Shown: positions 25,301-32,761 of the stretch, in pieces | How the letters are laid out: the number at the start of each line of letters is the position of its first letter | Numbering within the stretch: the first letter of the stretch is position 1 | DNA from: Mesorhabditis belari | Taxonomy: Eukaryota; Nematoda; Chromadorea; Rhabditida; Rhabditidae | Direction of reading: 5' to 3' | Length of the DNA stretch: 64,000 bases | Assembly: GCA_958450365.1 (NCBI GenBank) | Contig: CAUEEP010000735.1 | Coordinates: forward strand, 3,438,001 to 3,502,000 | Position numbers and translations under genes: made by a program | The notes under the pieces: model-generated | What the model saw: only the letters and a program-made list of their open reading frames with translations | The model's database searches: none | Told to the model about the DNA's origin: nothing

Positions 25301-26221
25301 TAAAACTACTAAAACCCCCAAATTTGAGCTTGAGTCTTGTAAAATTGATTTTTCTACCAACTTCCGTATGAGAGCGCCGCCACGTCGGGCACACCGCATC
25401 TCGGTTTCGCCATTTTCTCCTTTGTCGCCTCATCAATGACACCAGTTTCAGGAATGTCAGCGATTCTTTGAAATCTTCTAAAAACAGCTACAATTCAGCT
25501 AAAATCAGCTAAAAGATTCAAAGCTCAAACCGAATAGCTTCACGAAGCTTTTCTTGAGCCGTGTCCATTTCTGGAGCTCCATAGCCGGCTGTCATCAAAT
25601 TCGCTGGAGGTAAATATCCGAATTGGTGAAGGTATTTCTAAAGTTTTGAGTTTTAGAGCTTTCAGTGAACTAGAAAAGTTGGGTTTTGAGTTTAAAGTAC
25701 GATTCACATACGATCGAATCATTCCCATTCCATTCTCGTTTCAGTCTTGACTTCGTTGTAATGCCCAGAGTGACAGTTTGACTCAAACTATTTTCAGAGG
25801 CCACCGGAGCACCTAGAACCAAGGAATTGGGAGATTTTTGAGACAGTTAAGGCCCAAGTCAGCGACTAAACAAATCTATCAGTATCTTGGCCTGGCCTTG
25901 GCCTGGCCGGCCTGGCCTTGGCCTTGGCTTGGCCTTGGCCTTGGCCTTGGCTCTTGGCCTTGGCTTCTTGGCCTTGGCTTCTTGGCCTTGGCTTCTTGGC
26001 CTTGGCTTCTTGGCCTTGGCTTCTTGGCCTTGGCTTCTTGGCCTTGGCTTCTTGGCCTTGGCTTCTTGGCCTTGGCTTCTTGGCCTTGGCTTCTTGGCCT
26101 TGTTTTGGCCTTGTTTTGGCCTTGGCTTGGCCTTTCCTTCATCTTCTATGGTTGGACCTAATACTAAAAACTCACCAAAAGTATAACTAAATAAAAAGAC
26201 GAAGAATAAGTAGAATAACAT
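1391..26221 (-). CDS. Secreted matrix metalloproteinase (M10A) with hemopexin domain, 20 exons
   Basis: Zinc endopeptidase of the matrixin family, probably extracellular. Exons in transcript order: 26221-26176, 25812-25712, 25637-25531, 25477-25362, 24371-24290, 24184-24100, 13092-13038, 11438-11345, 11297-11192, 10453-10375, 10189-10094, 8417-8361, 7321-7247, 6382-6311, 6225-6155, 3769-3677, 3469-3332, 3270-3178, 2216-2101, 1517-1391. They total 1809 nt (602 aa plus stop) and all junction phases agree. Residues 1-16 form a hydrophobic signal peptide. The prodomain has YLHQFGYL (51-58) and cysteine switch PRCGVPD (110-116). The catalytic domain has FDDDEKW (214-220), [11 protein letters not shown] (241-251) and Met-turn M259, and ends at KIYG (288-291). 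A hinge of about 90 residues precedes four hemopexin blades bounded by C381 and C561. Donors are GT throughout, a few weak (GTTTTT, GTTGTA). Exons 11-13 (hinge) are the least certain; reading through the exon-11 donor instead stops at 10058-10056 without hemopexin. Confidence 0.87.
1518..2100. repeat. Metalloproteinase intron 19 with about 142-bp foldback units
   Basis: Contains tandem copies of a roughly 142-bp unit. One half has CCGCCAGTTTTCATTCGATT and ATCTGGAATGCACAAGGC; the other has AGAAACTGGCGG and GGTTACAGTAG. The ends of a unit are imperfect inverted repeats (CTACCGTAATCTGGCCGCCA against TGGCGGTATCGGTTACAGTA), so each unit can fold on itself. Related tandem sets lie at 26525-26890, 38670-39190 and 47930-48440. 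Confidence 0.85.
2230..3117. repeat. CTACAGTA-type tandem array in metalloproteinase intron 18
   Basis: About 0.9 kb built from CTCTACAGTAACCCGTAAG and close variants, with a higher-order period of roughly 70-80 bp in the centre (recurring CTCTACGACAAG). It fills most of intron 18 (2217-3177), between two hemopexin exons. Confidence 0.95.
3945..4400. repeat. 20-bp tandem array, left part (intron 15)
   Basis: Same 20-bp family, here read as TATATAAGACGGCCAATTCG. It lies in metalloproteinase intron 15 (3770-6154). The array is interrupted by the Tc1 element at 4403 and resumes at 6025, so it existed before the transposon arrived. Confidence 0.95.
4403..4639. repeat. Left terminal inverted repeat of Tc1 element
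   Basis: 237 bp, near-perfect inverse of 5788-6024. Outer end CAGTAGGGTCCAAAAG; internal direct-repeat copy GGGGTCCAAAAGTTTGG around 4600-4620. Confidence 0.95.
4665..5770 (-). CDS. Tc1-family DD34E transposase, two exons
   Basis: Cut-and-paste transposase. Exon 1 is 5770-5140 and exon 2 is 5098-4665; together 1065 nt, 354 aa plus stop, the usual Tc1 size. The start at 5770 was chosen because it lies 18 bp inside the right inverted repeat and opens the conserved N-terminus [13 protein letters not shown]. An N-terminal helix-turn-helix (about residues 20-50) is followed by a GRP AT-hook-like motif (59-61). Catalytic residues are D168 (WSDES), D258 (HDNDPKH) and E293 (NPIEHLW), with 34 residues between the last two. 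The two reading frames are joined by removing a 41-nt GT-AG segment (5139-5099), which restores the VWGCFSRYG motif exactly. Without splicing the frame is broken at VWG. No other lesion is visible, so the element may be autonomous. Confidence 0.95.
5788..6024. repeat. Right terminal inverted repeat of Tc1 element
   Basis: 237 bp, inverse of 4403-4639 with one clear difference near position 5957 (TAATTA against TAAATA). It also carries the internal direct repeat. Confidence 0.95.
6025..6125. repeat. 20-bp tandem array, right part (intron 15)
   Basis: Continuation of the array at 3945-4400 beyond the Tc1 insertion; five units of TATATAAGACGGCCAATTCG. Confidence 0.93.
6480..6540 (-). other. tRNA-like fragment with B-box
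   Basis: The minus strand contains CCTGGTTCAAATCCGG, a good match to a tRNA T-arm and RNA polymerase III B-box. The rest of the cloverleaf is not convincing, so it is probably a tRNA-derived repeat remnant. It lies in metalloproteinase intron 13. Confidence 0.35.
6940..7240. repeat. GC-rich purine array in metalloproteinase intron 13
   Basis: Units such as GGAGGCTTCAGGAGG on one side and CCCCTCCCGAAGC or GGAGCCTTTCCTCC on the other, so purine-rich and pyrimidine-rich tracts face each other. It is much more GC-rich than its surroundings and lies in intron 13 (6383-7246). Confidence 0.85.
7706..7757 (+). other. tRNA-like 3' half fragment
   Basis: Contains TTGATCTGAGGGTCGCTGG followed by TTCGACTCCCACCAG, resembling an anticodon arm with GAT and a T-arm, but stem pairing is poor and there is no matching acceptor stem. 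Likely a tRNA pseudogene or tRNA-derived repeat. It lies in metalloproteinase intron 12 (7322-8360), which otherwise shows nothing recognisable. Confidence 0.3.
8435..9960. repeat. About 144-bp tandem array in metalloproteinase intron 11
   Basis: Roughly ten units containing GCAAACTGGAAGTCACATTA and a moderately conserved TTTCATTTGAATTTCAAAG segment. It fills intron 11 (8418-10093). An inverted set of the same family lies at 13540-14290. Confidence 0.93.
10449..11168. repeat. 20-bp tandem array in metalloproteinase intron 9
   Basis: About 36 units of TATACGAATTGGCCGTCTTA and variants (GCCTTC, GACTGTC, ATATGAG). It fills nearly all of intron 9 (10454-11191), between the exon with the zinc-binding motif and the one ending the catalytic domain. 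Confidence 0.96.
11620..12960. repeat. GTGGCTCAAT tandem array in metalloproteinase intron 7
   Basis: About 1.3 kb built from 11- to 12-bp modules TCAATCGTGGC, TCAATTGTTGGC and TGAATCGTGGC (or TGAATGGTGGC), giving a period near 34 bp. It fills intron 7 (11439-13037). Several apparent open frames here are only repeat translation. Confidence 0.96.
13380..13444. repeat. Perfect 28-bp inverted repeat made of the 20-bp family
   Basis: Left arm 13380-13407 and right arm 13417-13444 are exact inverse complements with a 9-nt loop (ATTGAAAAA). The arm contains one full 20-bp unit, AACGAATTGGTCGCCTTATA. Confidence 0.95.
13540..14290. repeat. Inverted copies of the 144-bp array
   Basis: TGACTTCCAGTTTGCTCAAA and related blocks are the reverse complement of the intron 11 array at 8435-9960. 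Five or six degenerate units lie upstream of the nested channel gene, inside metalloproteinase intron 6. Confidence 0.9.
14604..14605 (+). promoter_or_regulatory. Putative trans-splice acceptor of the channel gene
   Basis: A long T-rich tract ends in TTTTTTAG nine bases before the start codon. In sp leader-using animals such a site marks the 5' end of the mature mRNA. Inferred only. Confidence 0.45.
14615..22049 (+). CDS. Cys-loop ligand-gated anion channel subunit, GluCl-like, 15 exons
   Basis: Pentameric membrane receptor subunit. Exons: 14615-14652, 15981-16093, 16301-16382, 16422-16566, 17113-17176, 18041-18102, 18209-18278, 18391-18440, 18497-18612, 19380-19454, 19611-19671, 19713-19758, 21515-21601, 21657-21688, 21858-22049; 1233 nt, 410 aa plus stop, all phases consistent. 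Seen: signal peptide [50 protein letters not shown]; Cys-loop C163 to C177 with exactly 13 residues between; a second pair C224/C235 in [13 protein letters not shown], known from GluCl and glycine receptors; TM1 about 250-270 ([16 protein letters not shown]); TM2 about 278-292; TM3 about 311-331 ([13 protein letters not shown]); a short cytoplasmic loop; and a hydrophobic TM4-like segment 392-405. The last exon is read through a GTAAGT at 21976, so TM4 is the least certain part. The gene lies antisense in metalloproteinase intron 6. Confidence 0.88.
14745..15930. repeat. Foldback (MITE-like) elements in channel intron 1
   Basis: Three related palindromic units of about 280-340 bp. Each arm carries CTATAACTTTGTCTAGAGAC and, further in, TTTCAGGCTTTCAAATGATACC, with the inverse on the other arm. 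A similar element and a half-copy lie at 55800-56360. No transposase is present. Intron 1 (14653-15980) is largely made of these copies. Confidence 0.85.
16140..16260. repeat. Short TTACGGTAGA repeat in channel intron 2
   Basis: About eight imperfect 10-bp units of GATTACGGTA in intron 2 (16094-16300). Confidence 0.8.
16583..16965. repeat. GAA/GAG purine array in channel intron 4
   Basis: About 380 bp of near-pure purine repeat on the plus strand, filling intron 4 (16567-17112). The frame of exon 4 stays open through it, so unspliced RNA would add a glutamate-rich tail ending at 16854. Confidence 0.95.
17235..17995. repeat. 10-bp AACGTCTGTG array in channel intron 5
   Basis: About 75 units of AACGTCTGTG, AACGTCTATG and AACGTCTGTA, with some higher-order periods (TAGATGCCTGTGTACGTC). 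It fills intron 5 (17177-18040). Confidence 0.96.
18710..19285. repeat. 10-bp GGGAAGTCAA array in channel intron 9
   Basis: About 57 units, GGGAAGTCAA, GGGAAGCCAA and GGGAAGTAAA, filling most of intron 9 (18613-19379), just upstream of the TM1 exon. Confidence 0.96.
19785..21428. repeat. GAGCTTGAGGCTCCTAGAC array in channel intron 12
   Basis: About 1.64 kb of GAGCTTGAGGCTCCTAGAC, GAGCTCCTGGAC and GAGCTTGAGGCTCTGAGAC modules in higher-order combinations of about 31-90 bp. It fills intron 12 (19759-21514) between the exon for the M2-M3 linker and the TM3 exon. GC content is far above its surroundings. Confidence 0.97.
22050..22970. other. Unassigned stretch 3' of the channel gene
   Basis: Contains overlapping open frames on both strands near 22499-22954 (110 and 111 codons) with no recognised domain, and a repeated CTTCACATACA / CTTCCTTGCCAACTTGACG segment. 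It could be a decayed mobile element. No family was recognised. Confidence 0.3.
22975..23765. repeat. 19- to 20-bp GACCATCAAACTTTTAAGA array
   Basis: About 40 units alternating GACCATCAAACTTTTAAGA and GACCATGGAACTTTTAAAA, inside metalloproteinase intron 6. Confidence 0.96.
24640..25210. repeat. 11-bp GGACTCTTGAA array in metalloproteinase intron 4
   Basis: About 50 units such as GGACTCTTGAA, GGACTTCTGAA and GGACTACTGAA in intron 4 (24372-25361), between the cysteine-switch exon and the first catalytic-domain exon. Confidence 0.96.
25885..26130. repeat. 14-bp CCTTGGCTTCTTGG array in metalloproteinase intron 1
   Basis: About 17 units of CCTTGGCTTCTTGG or CTTGGC, filling intron 1 (25813-26175) right after the signal-peptide exon. 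Open frames in every phase are repeat translation. Confidence 0.96.
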
Positions 26222-26520
26222 ATTTGATCAAGAAATAGATTAAGTTCTCATCTGTAAAAGCTTTAAAATCAATTCCCAACTCAACAAGGATTTTTTCCGT
26301 GTTTTTTTCTGTTTCAACTCGTGATCCATTGCCTCTTTTTTGAAATGAGATGAGAATTAGTGTAAAATGGACAACAAAGAGAAAGAAATTGGGCTAAAGA
26401 TCCGGCTGTGATTTGGTCAATCACAGAAAAACAATGAGTCACTTTGTAGCAATGAGCTTTTCTTGCTCTAGCTTCGTTTTATGACTCAACTAAAGTTTTC
26501 TCGGTTTTCTAAAAGGCTAA
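26222..26520. other. 5' flank of the metalloproteinase gene
   Basis: About 300 bp upstream (minus-strand sense) of the metalloproteinase start codon; no exon and no clear promoter element recognised. Confidence 0.4.
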
Positions 26521-26524
26521 AGCA

Positions 26525-26890
26525 GCCAGTTTTCATTCGATTAGGCCAATCTGGAATGCACAAGGCTTAATGACATTGAAATTAAGGCAATCGGATAGAA
26601 ACTGGCGGTGTAGATTACGGTAGTTGTTCTGGAATAGGTGCATTTTAGAAAACTACTGTAATCTGGCCGCTAGTTTTCATTTGATTAGTCCAATCTGGAA
26701 TGCACAAGGCCTAATGGCATTGAAATTGGGTTGATCAGTTAGAAACTGGCGGTATCGGTTACAGTAGTTTTCTGGAATAGGTGTGTTTTAGACAACTACC
26801 GTAATCTGGCCGCCAGTTCTCATTCGATCAGTCCAATCTGGAATGCACAAGGCTTAATGACATTAAAATCGGGCGGATCAGATAGAAATC
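26525..26890. repeat. Three 142-bp foldback units
   Basis: Tandem units with CCAATCTGGAATGCACAAGG and GAAACTGGCGGT, same family as intron 19 of the metalloproteinase and 38670-39190. Confidence 0.9.
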
Positions 26891-27111
26891 ATGCCTTGCA
26901 TAGATTGTTCTCAATGCAAATTTCTCTTCTATTTGTAAATTTGCATTAAGAGCGGTTTGTTGAATGTAAATGTGCTTTTTTTCTTGCACTGTATAAATTT
27001 CGAAGTACAAATTTCACTGTTCATTGTATTTTTTCGAAAAATCAGAGGTTACAATACACCAAAGTTACATCAAAATCATTAAAATAATCAAATTTTGACT
27101 GAAATCTTTCA

Positions 27112-27929
27112 TCAATCACTGATACGAACATTTTTATCGGACAATCCTTTAAAGTGCGGTCCTTTCGTTGTCGCTCCGCCTTCATACTCCATTTCATCAG
27201 CCGCTGGCGGGTTCACATCATTGCCAACCTGCAAAAAGATACGAATTGACCGTCTTATATATGAATTGGTCGTCTTATATACGAATTGGTCGTCTTATAT
27301 ACGAATTGACCGTCTTATATATGAGTTGGCCGTCTTATAGACAAATTGATCGCCTTATATACGTATTGACCGTCTTATATACGAATTGGTCGTCTTATAT
27401 ATGAATTGGCCGTCTTATAGACAAATTGACCACCTTATATACGAATTGGCCGCCTTATATACGATCTGGTCGTCTTATATACGAATCGACCGTCTCATAT
27501 ATGAGTTGGCCGTCTTATATACGAATTGGTCGTCTTATATACGTATTGGCAGCATTGAACAATTGAATTTACATTTTAAGATAGTAATTTAAGATAAAAT
27601 TAAGATAAAATCGTCTAAACTACGTCTTAAACATAAGATTACGGTAGAAAAAGAAAAAAAGACGATTTAAAGACGTACAACATGTGGCAAATTTAAATCA
27701 TCTTTGTTAGCAACTCGAGCAGCATCACGTGGTTCCGCTTTGCCTTGAAGTACCTTAAAACATCAATTAAATCGATCATAACTACATTTAACTACATTTA
27801 GACCGTCCAAGTACTCCAGGAAGGGTTCGTTTACGAGTGAGCACAAAGTACAAATCAGCAAATCACAAAGCAAACCTGTTTTTTCTCGTCAAAGTCACAA
27901 TTCAGACTTGGATCAAAGCGATCGGCCAT
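27112..27929 (-). CDS. Small protein gene A (unrecognised family), 3 exons, 81 aa
   Basis: Exons 27929-27876 (18 codons), 27753-27679 (25 codons) and 27228-27112 (38 codons plus stop); both introns phase 0. The product starts MADRFDPSLNCDFDEKKQ and ends SDKNVRISD. It is hydrophilic, with no signal peptide or membrane segment and no recognised domain. A TTTCTTCAG lies 4 bases before the start codon, as expected for spliced-leader addition. Intron 1 (122 nt, donor GTTTGC) is short; intron 2 (27229-27678) carries a 20-bp array. It shares layout, phases and last-exon size with genes B, C, D and E, which suggests a diverged family. It is divergent from gene B, 420 bp away. The model rests on splice sites, phases and the exon comparison, so a transcript is needed for proof. 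Confidence 0.62.
27235..27555. repeat. 20-bp tandem array in gene A intron 2
   Basis: About 16 units of TATACGAATTGGTCGTCTTA and variants. Confidence 0.95.
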
Positions 27930-28348
27930 TTTTCTGAAGAAATTCGAAATATAATTAAATAAAATCTGCGATCTGGATGTCACAGAAGCTAATGGAATTG
28001 AAAAAATCGGGAAATTAAATAAATAAAAAATTTTTTCAAAATATCGTCTAAAACTGCTTTAAATATATAAAAATCAACTTTAATTGTTAGTTTTTCAAAT
28101 TAAATACGAAAATAACAGTTTAAATTTCTGTTTTCCTTATATATTTCGCAAAATTTGCACAGAGAAAATAGAGAAAAAAGAGAAAAAAGTGAAAAAAAAG
28201 TGTTTTTTTGGGAAAAAATCGTAAACAAAAGTGCATTTTAAGCAAAAAAATTTCAAATTTCAATTGTTTTTCAGAATTTCCTTTTCAAAATTGAAGCTTT
28301 CTTTTGAATTTTGAGATTTTTAACGAAATCTATTGTTTTCTAGAGAAA

Positions 28349-29419
28349 ATGCCGACTGTTTTGAGCAAAAAGGAGTGCCCGGAGGGAACTGAACCGCAAA
28401 AATCCGATCAGGTGAACAAATTTTCGGTTTAGAATTTTCCTTTGTGCTCTAGATTGTAAAAAAAAAACCTTTCTGGAATACACGGAATTCTTACGCGAAA
28501 ACCTGGCTCAGTTTCCCGACTTGACGACTTGATGACAGCTCTCAATCAGCTGACGACAGCTCTCAATCAGCTGATGACAGCTCTCAATCAGCTGACGATC
28601 AGCTCTCAATCAGCTGACGATCAGCTGATTCAGAGCTGATCGATTAAAAATTCGGTAACTGATCCGGTTTTCTGGTAATTGTAAAGTGAGACTAGACCTT
28701 GTAACTCTCATTTACAATCTCAAAGCGATTCTAACTGTCGAGGTGGTTCAGAATAAAGTCGAATGCACGAAAGATGAGGTGCAAGCGGTGGAGCCGGGCG
28801 CAGTTCATGGATGGTTGATCACTGATAGAGATGAGCAACCGATTGTGAGTCATTGAATAGAATATGTGATAGAATACGATAATACAGTGTGTTGCTCACG
28901 GGTAATGCGTTTTTTGACCGTCTTATATGCGGCCTCTATAAAGCGCTCGCTTATGTACCGCATTGTCTAAAGCGCCGTCTTATATACGAATTGGCCGCCT
29001 TATGCACTAATTGGCCGCCTTATATATGAATTGACCGCCTTATATACGAAATGACTGCCTTATATACGCCGTATATAAAGTTACGCCTTATATACGAATT
29101 GGTCGCCTTATATACACCTTGTATAAAGCGCCGCCTTTTTTAGCAGACCGACTAGGCGGATTGACCTTTCCTTCAATGGTGACTGGACCCTAGCTTCGCC
29201 TAAATTAGTTCTGAGCTGAGCCTGAGCCAGCCTGGAGTCTGAAAGGGATTTTAAAATGCAATAAATCACACTCGCACTAAGCATTTCATCTTAATCCATT
29301 TCTAGATCGGTCGCGAGAAATCGACTGGCGACGAAGTGGCCCAGGATTCGAAAGGGAATTTTCACAATGCGAAAACCGGTGAATGTGTGCGAAAAGAGGA
29401 CATTTGTTCTTATGATTGA
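28349..29419 (+). CDS. Small protein gene B (unrecognised family), 3 exons, 92 aa
   Basis: Exons 28349-28411 (21 codons), 28743-28844 (34 codons) and 29306-29419 (37 codons plus stop); phase-0 introns. The product starts MPTVLSKKECPEGTEPQ, has HGWLITDRDEQPI at the end of exon 2 and ends KEDICSYD. Hydrophilic; four cysteines; no recognised domain. TTTTCTAG lies 5 bases before the start codon. The acceptor of exon 2 (GTCGAG at 28742) is weak and could be misplaced by a few codons. Intron 2 holds a short 20-bp array. Layout matches genes A, C, D and E. A damaged copy of exon 3 lies at 30970-31055. Confidence 0.62.
28540..28630. repeat. CAGCTGACGACAGCTCTCAAT repeat in gene B intron 1
   Basis: About four units of TCAGCTGACGACAGCTC type, rich in CAGCTG palindromes. 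Confidence 0.8.
28910..29135. repeat. Degenerate 20-bp array in gene B intron 2
   Basis: About ten units, several altered to TATATACGCC and GTATAAAGCGCC forms. Confidence 0.85.
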
Positions 29420-29423
29420 GGCA

Positions 29424-29672
29424 AAAATTAAATGTAAATTCATGTAAATTCAATGTTAATTTATGTAAATTCATTTAAATTCATTTAAATTCATCCAAAT
29501 TCATCTAAATTCATCTAAATTCATCCAAATTCATCTAAATTCATCCAAATTCATGCAAATTCAATCTAAATTCAATCTAAATTCATCTAAATTCATCGAA
29601 ATTCATCGAAATTCATGCAAATTCAATCTAAATTCAATCTAAATTCATCCAAATTCATCTAAATTCACCATT
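29424..29672. repeat. TTCATCTAAA array
   Basis: About 22 units of AAATTCATCTA, AAATTCATCCA and AAATTCATGCA just downstream of the gene B stop codon. Confidence 0.92.
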
Positions 29673-30029
29673 TTCTCTCAATAATCGCCTGTTTTTTATA
29701 AAGATTTCTTTGTAAAATTCATTTTTTTATGTAAATAACTGAATATTCTTTCTTCGGCATAAATATTTCTTTGAAAAAACGAGAAAAATCGACGTCTTTG
29801 CTCACTTTTTAGTTATTAGATTGGAAAGAAAATTCTCGGAAAGTTCTCGAAAAAGATTTGCATGGTAATTCCTCAAAAATCAAGTCATCAATTCTTTCAA
29901 AACCTTATGATAAACTATATTTTAAAGTTTTGATAAAAAAAAACAGAGTAGATTTCAAGGAAATAAATGAGAGATTTCCTCATTTTTTCTAAGAGATTTC
30001 TTTCTGAGAGATTTCTAAATAAACCGTAT

Positions 30030-30745
30030 TGGAACAGCATTGGATCTAAAAAGAGCCGTATTGGAACCGTATTGGAAACCGTATTGGATCTAAAAAGAAC
30101 CGTATTGGATCCAAAAAGATCCGTATTGGAACCGTATTGGAACCGTATTGGAACCGTATTAGATCAAAAAAAGAACCGTATTGAAACCGTATTGGAACCG
30201 TATTGTGTCTAAAAAGAACCGAATTGGAGCCGCAATGGATCTAAAAAGAGCCGTGTTGGAAGCGTATTGAAACCGTATTGGATCCAAAAAGAACCGTATT
30301 GGAACCGTATTGGATCCAAAAAGATCCGTATTGAAACCGTATTGGAACCGTATTGGAACCGTATTAGATCAAAAAAAGAACCGTATTGGAACCGTATTGG
30401 AACCGTATTGGATCAAAAAAAGAACCGTATTGGAATCGTATTGGAACCGTATTAGATCAAAAAAAGAACCGTATTGAAACCGCATTGGAACCGTATTGGG
30501 TCTAAAAAGAACCGAATTGGAGCCGTAATGGATCTAAAAAGAACCGTATTGGAACCGTATTGGAACCGTATTGGAATCGTATTGGATCTAAAAAGAACCG
30601 TATTGGAACCGTATTGGATCCAAAAAGATCCGTGTTGGAACCCTATTGGAAGCGTATTGGAACCGTAATGGATCTAAAAAGAGCCGTATTGGAACCGCAT
30701 TGGATCTAAAAAGAGCCATTTTGAAACCGTATTGGAACCGTATTT
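30030..30745. repeat. ACCGTATTGGATCTAAAAAG array
   Basis: Mixture of GAACCGTATTG (11 bp) and GATCTAAAAAGAACCGTATTG modules over about 0.7 kb; no gene within. Confidence 0.95.
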
Positions 30746-30969
30746 TCTTCAAAGTAATTTGATCACTTTTTTATTGACGAGCCTTTAAAGAAGTTTTTGT
30801 TAATGAATAGGCATTGGTCTCTTTCAAAAAAGGTTCCCTTTCAAAAACCTAAAATGAAAGCTGATCACTTTTTGAGTCACCAACCTTCCGGTATTTCTCA
30901 GCTGTAGACTTAAGCTCAGATTCTTTAAGCTCTTGAGGAGGTAAAGCTTGAGGAGGTAAAGCTAGGTAA

Positions 30970-31055
30970 AGCCTGGCCCAGGATTCGAAAGGGAATTTTC
31001 ACAATGCGAAAAGAAGACATTTGTTCTTATGATTAAGGCAAAAATTAAATTTAAA
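30970..31055 (+). pseudogene. Degenerate copy of gene B exon 3 and flank
   Basis: GGCCCAGGATTCGAAAGGGA through TTCACAATGCGAAAAG and GACATTTGTTCTTATGATTA match gene B exon 3 at 29338-29417, with a deletion of about 21 bases and a changed stop codon. Similarity continues about 100 bp into the 3' flank. Confidence 0.75.
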
Positions 31056-31480
31056 TTGTTTTTTTATAAAGATTTCTTTGCCAAAATTAAACTTTTTATG
31101 TAAATAACTGAATTTTTTTTAAAAAAAATCGCTGTTTCGTCACTTTTTAGTCTAAAAAAAAACAAATTTTCAATGAAATTTTGTTATTTAGAAAACTTTC
31201 TATAGTTCTTATGATGTTCTTATGAAAGTTTAAAGTGTATTTGCCTTAAAAGTGCTACGATTATTTTTTCGCGGTCAAAACAAGAAGGACAAGTGCTGAA
31301 AGGGACCGAAAAACAACGTAAAAACAAACACTTTGAAAATTTTCCTCAGAAAATCTTCTCAATTTGATTTATTTGCTTAAAAATAAAGCGAAAAACATCG
31401 TATTTATTAGCTATTTTAAATGATTTTATTTATTAATTGCTTTTTTAAAAAAAAAGATCTTTAAACAACTTTATAACTAA
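31056..31480. other. AT-rich spacer
   Basis: No exon or repeat recognised apart from short homopolymers. Confidence 0.4.
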
Positions 31481-31494
31481 AGCCATAACCATCT

Positions 31495-31620
31495 TTAGGC
31501 CTTATATAAAGCGCCGCCTTATATACGCCTTATATAAAGCGCCTTATATACGCCTTATCTATAAACGCGGTCTTATATACGCCTTATATAAAGCGCTGCC
31601 TTATATACGCCTTATACAGG
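31495..31620. repeat. Degenerate TATATACGCC repeats (20-bp family derivative)
   Basis: Units CGCCTTATATACGCCTTATA and CTTATATAAAGCGC, a GC-shifted variant of the 20-bp family. Confidence 0.85.
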
Positions 31621-31747
31621 GTGGCTGAAAATTACGTGCGCCAAAGAAAACGCCATAATTTAATTTTCTTTCAAAGAACATGTAAAAATATTTATTTATA
31701 TAATAGTTGTAACAAAAGCATTTAATAATTACAAGAAATTTTGGAAG

Positions 31748-32240
31748 TGGCCTCCATTTCGCTTCAATTCGCTTCCATTGAACCTTGATAGAAGCTTCCA
31801 TTCCCTTCCATTCAAGCTTTGATACAGACTTCAATTCGCTTCCATTGAACCTTGATACAAGCTTCAATTCGCTTCCATTGAACCTTGATAGAAGCTTCAA
31901 TTCGCTTCCATTCAAGCTTTGATACAGACTTCAATTCGCTTCCATTGAACCTTGATACAAGCTTCAATTCGCTTCCATTGAACCTTGATACAAGCTTCAA
32001 TTCGCTTCCATTGAACCTTGATAGAAGCTTCAATTCGCTTCCATTCAAGCTTTGATACAGACTTCAATTCGCTTCCATTGAACCTTGATACAAGCTTCAA
32101 TTCGCTTCCATTGAACCTTGATACAAGCTTCAACTCGCTTCCATTGAACCTTGATACAAGCTTCAACTCGCTTCCATTGAACCTTGATACAAGCTTCAAC
32201 TCGCTTCCATTGAACCTTGATACAAGCTTCAACTCGCTTC
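31748..32240. repeat. 33-bp array derived from transposase C-terminus
   Basis: About 14 units of GCTTCCATTGAACCTTGATA plus CAAGCTTCAATTC on the plus strand. Variants (TTCAAGCTTTGATACAGAC) suggest higher-order copying. The unit length is a multiple of three and the frame stays open through part of the array. Confidence 0.93.
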
Positions 32241-32557
32241 TTTACAGAATCGACGGTGCAGCGGAGATAATTTGCATCTAAGTCGTTCCAGATTTTGATC
32301 AATTCTCGACGTAAATCATTCAAATTGTTGATTTTCCTATTTCTCAATTGTTCTTCCATAAAACCCCAGACCGAAAAGTCCAACGGATTGAGATCCGGGC
32401 TGTTTGCAGGCCATTCCTTCGTCTCCGATCCTTCGCCAAAAAAGAGCCAATTTTGGTTTCGAGAAAGCGAATTGTTGTTTTGGCTCTGTGGGCCGGCGCC
32501 CAATCTTGGGCCAAATTGAAGGGCCAAATTGGGATGACTCCTCTTCCACGGCACCAC
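31748..32557 (-). pseudogene. Decayed mariner-type transposase with C-terminal repeat expansion
   Basis: The minus strand encodes QDWAPAHRAK (second catalytic Asp, codon at 32505-32503) and, one frame away, EWPANSPDLNPLDFSVWG (third catalytic Asp at 32380-32378). The two Asp codons are 125 bases apart, about 41 residues once the frameshift is allowed for, as in DD41D-type mariner relatives. The region before the second Asp is missing or unreadable, so the gene is dead. After KKRVEACIKV the coding sequence turns into a 33-bp, 11-residue repeat (RVEACIKVQWK) that runs to about 31748. Confidence 0.85.
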
Positions 32558-32761
32558 AGCTTTCTCGAGAATCTCTTTGTATAAAGCGCCTTATATACGC
32601 CTTATCGCGTTTATAATTGCTTTTTAAAAAAAAAAGATATGATTAACTTTGTAAATAAAGCCATTTCAATATTTTAAAAGTTTTGATAACTTTTTTTTCA
32701 AAATCTAGAAAAACAATACAAAAGCAACTAAACAAAACCTACAAAAAAAGCAACTTTAGAA

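Noticed and set aside
25838..26221. Several ORFs over the CCTTGG array, including one starting [16 protein letters not shown]
   Set aside because: Only the first 15 codons of the last one are real (metalloproteinase signal exon). The rest is repeat translation inside intron 1.
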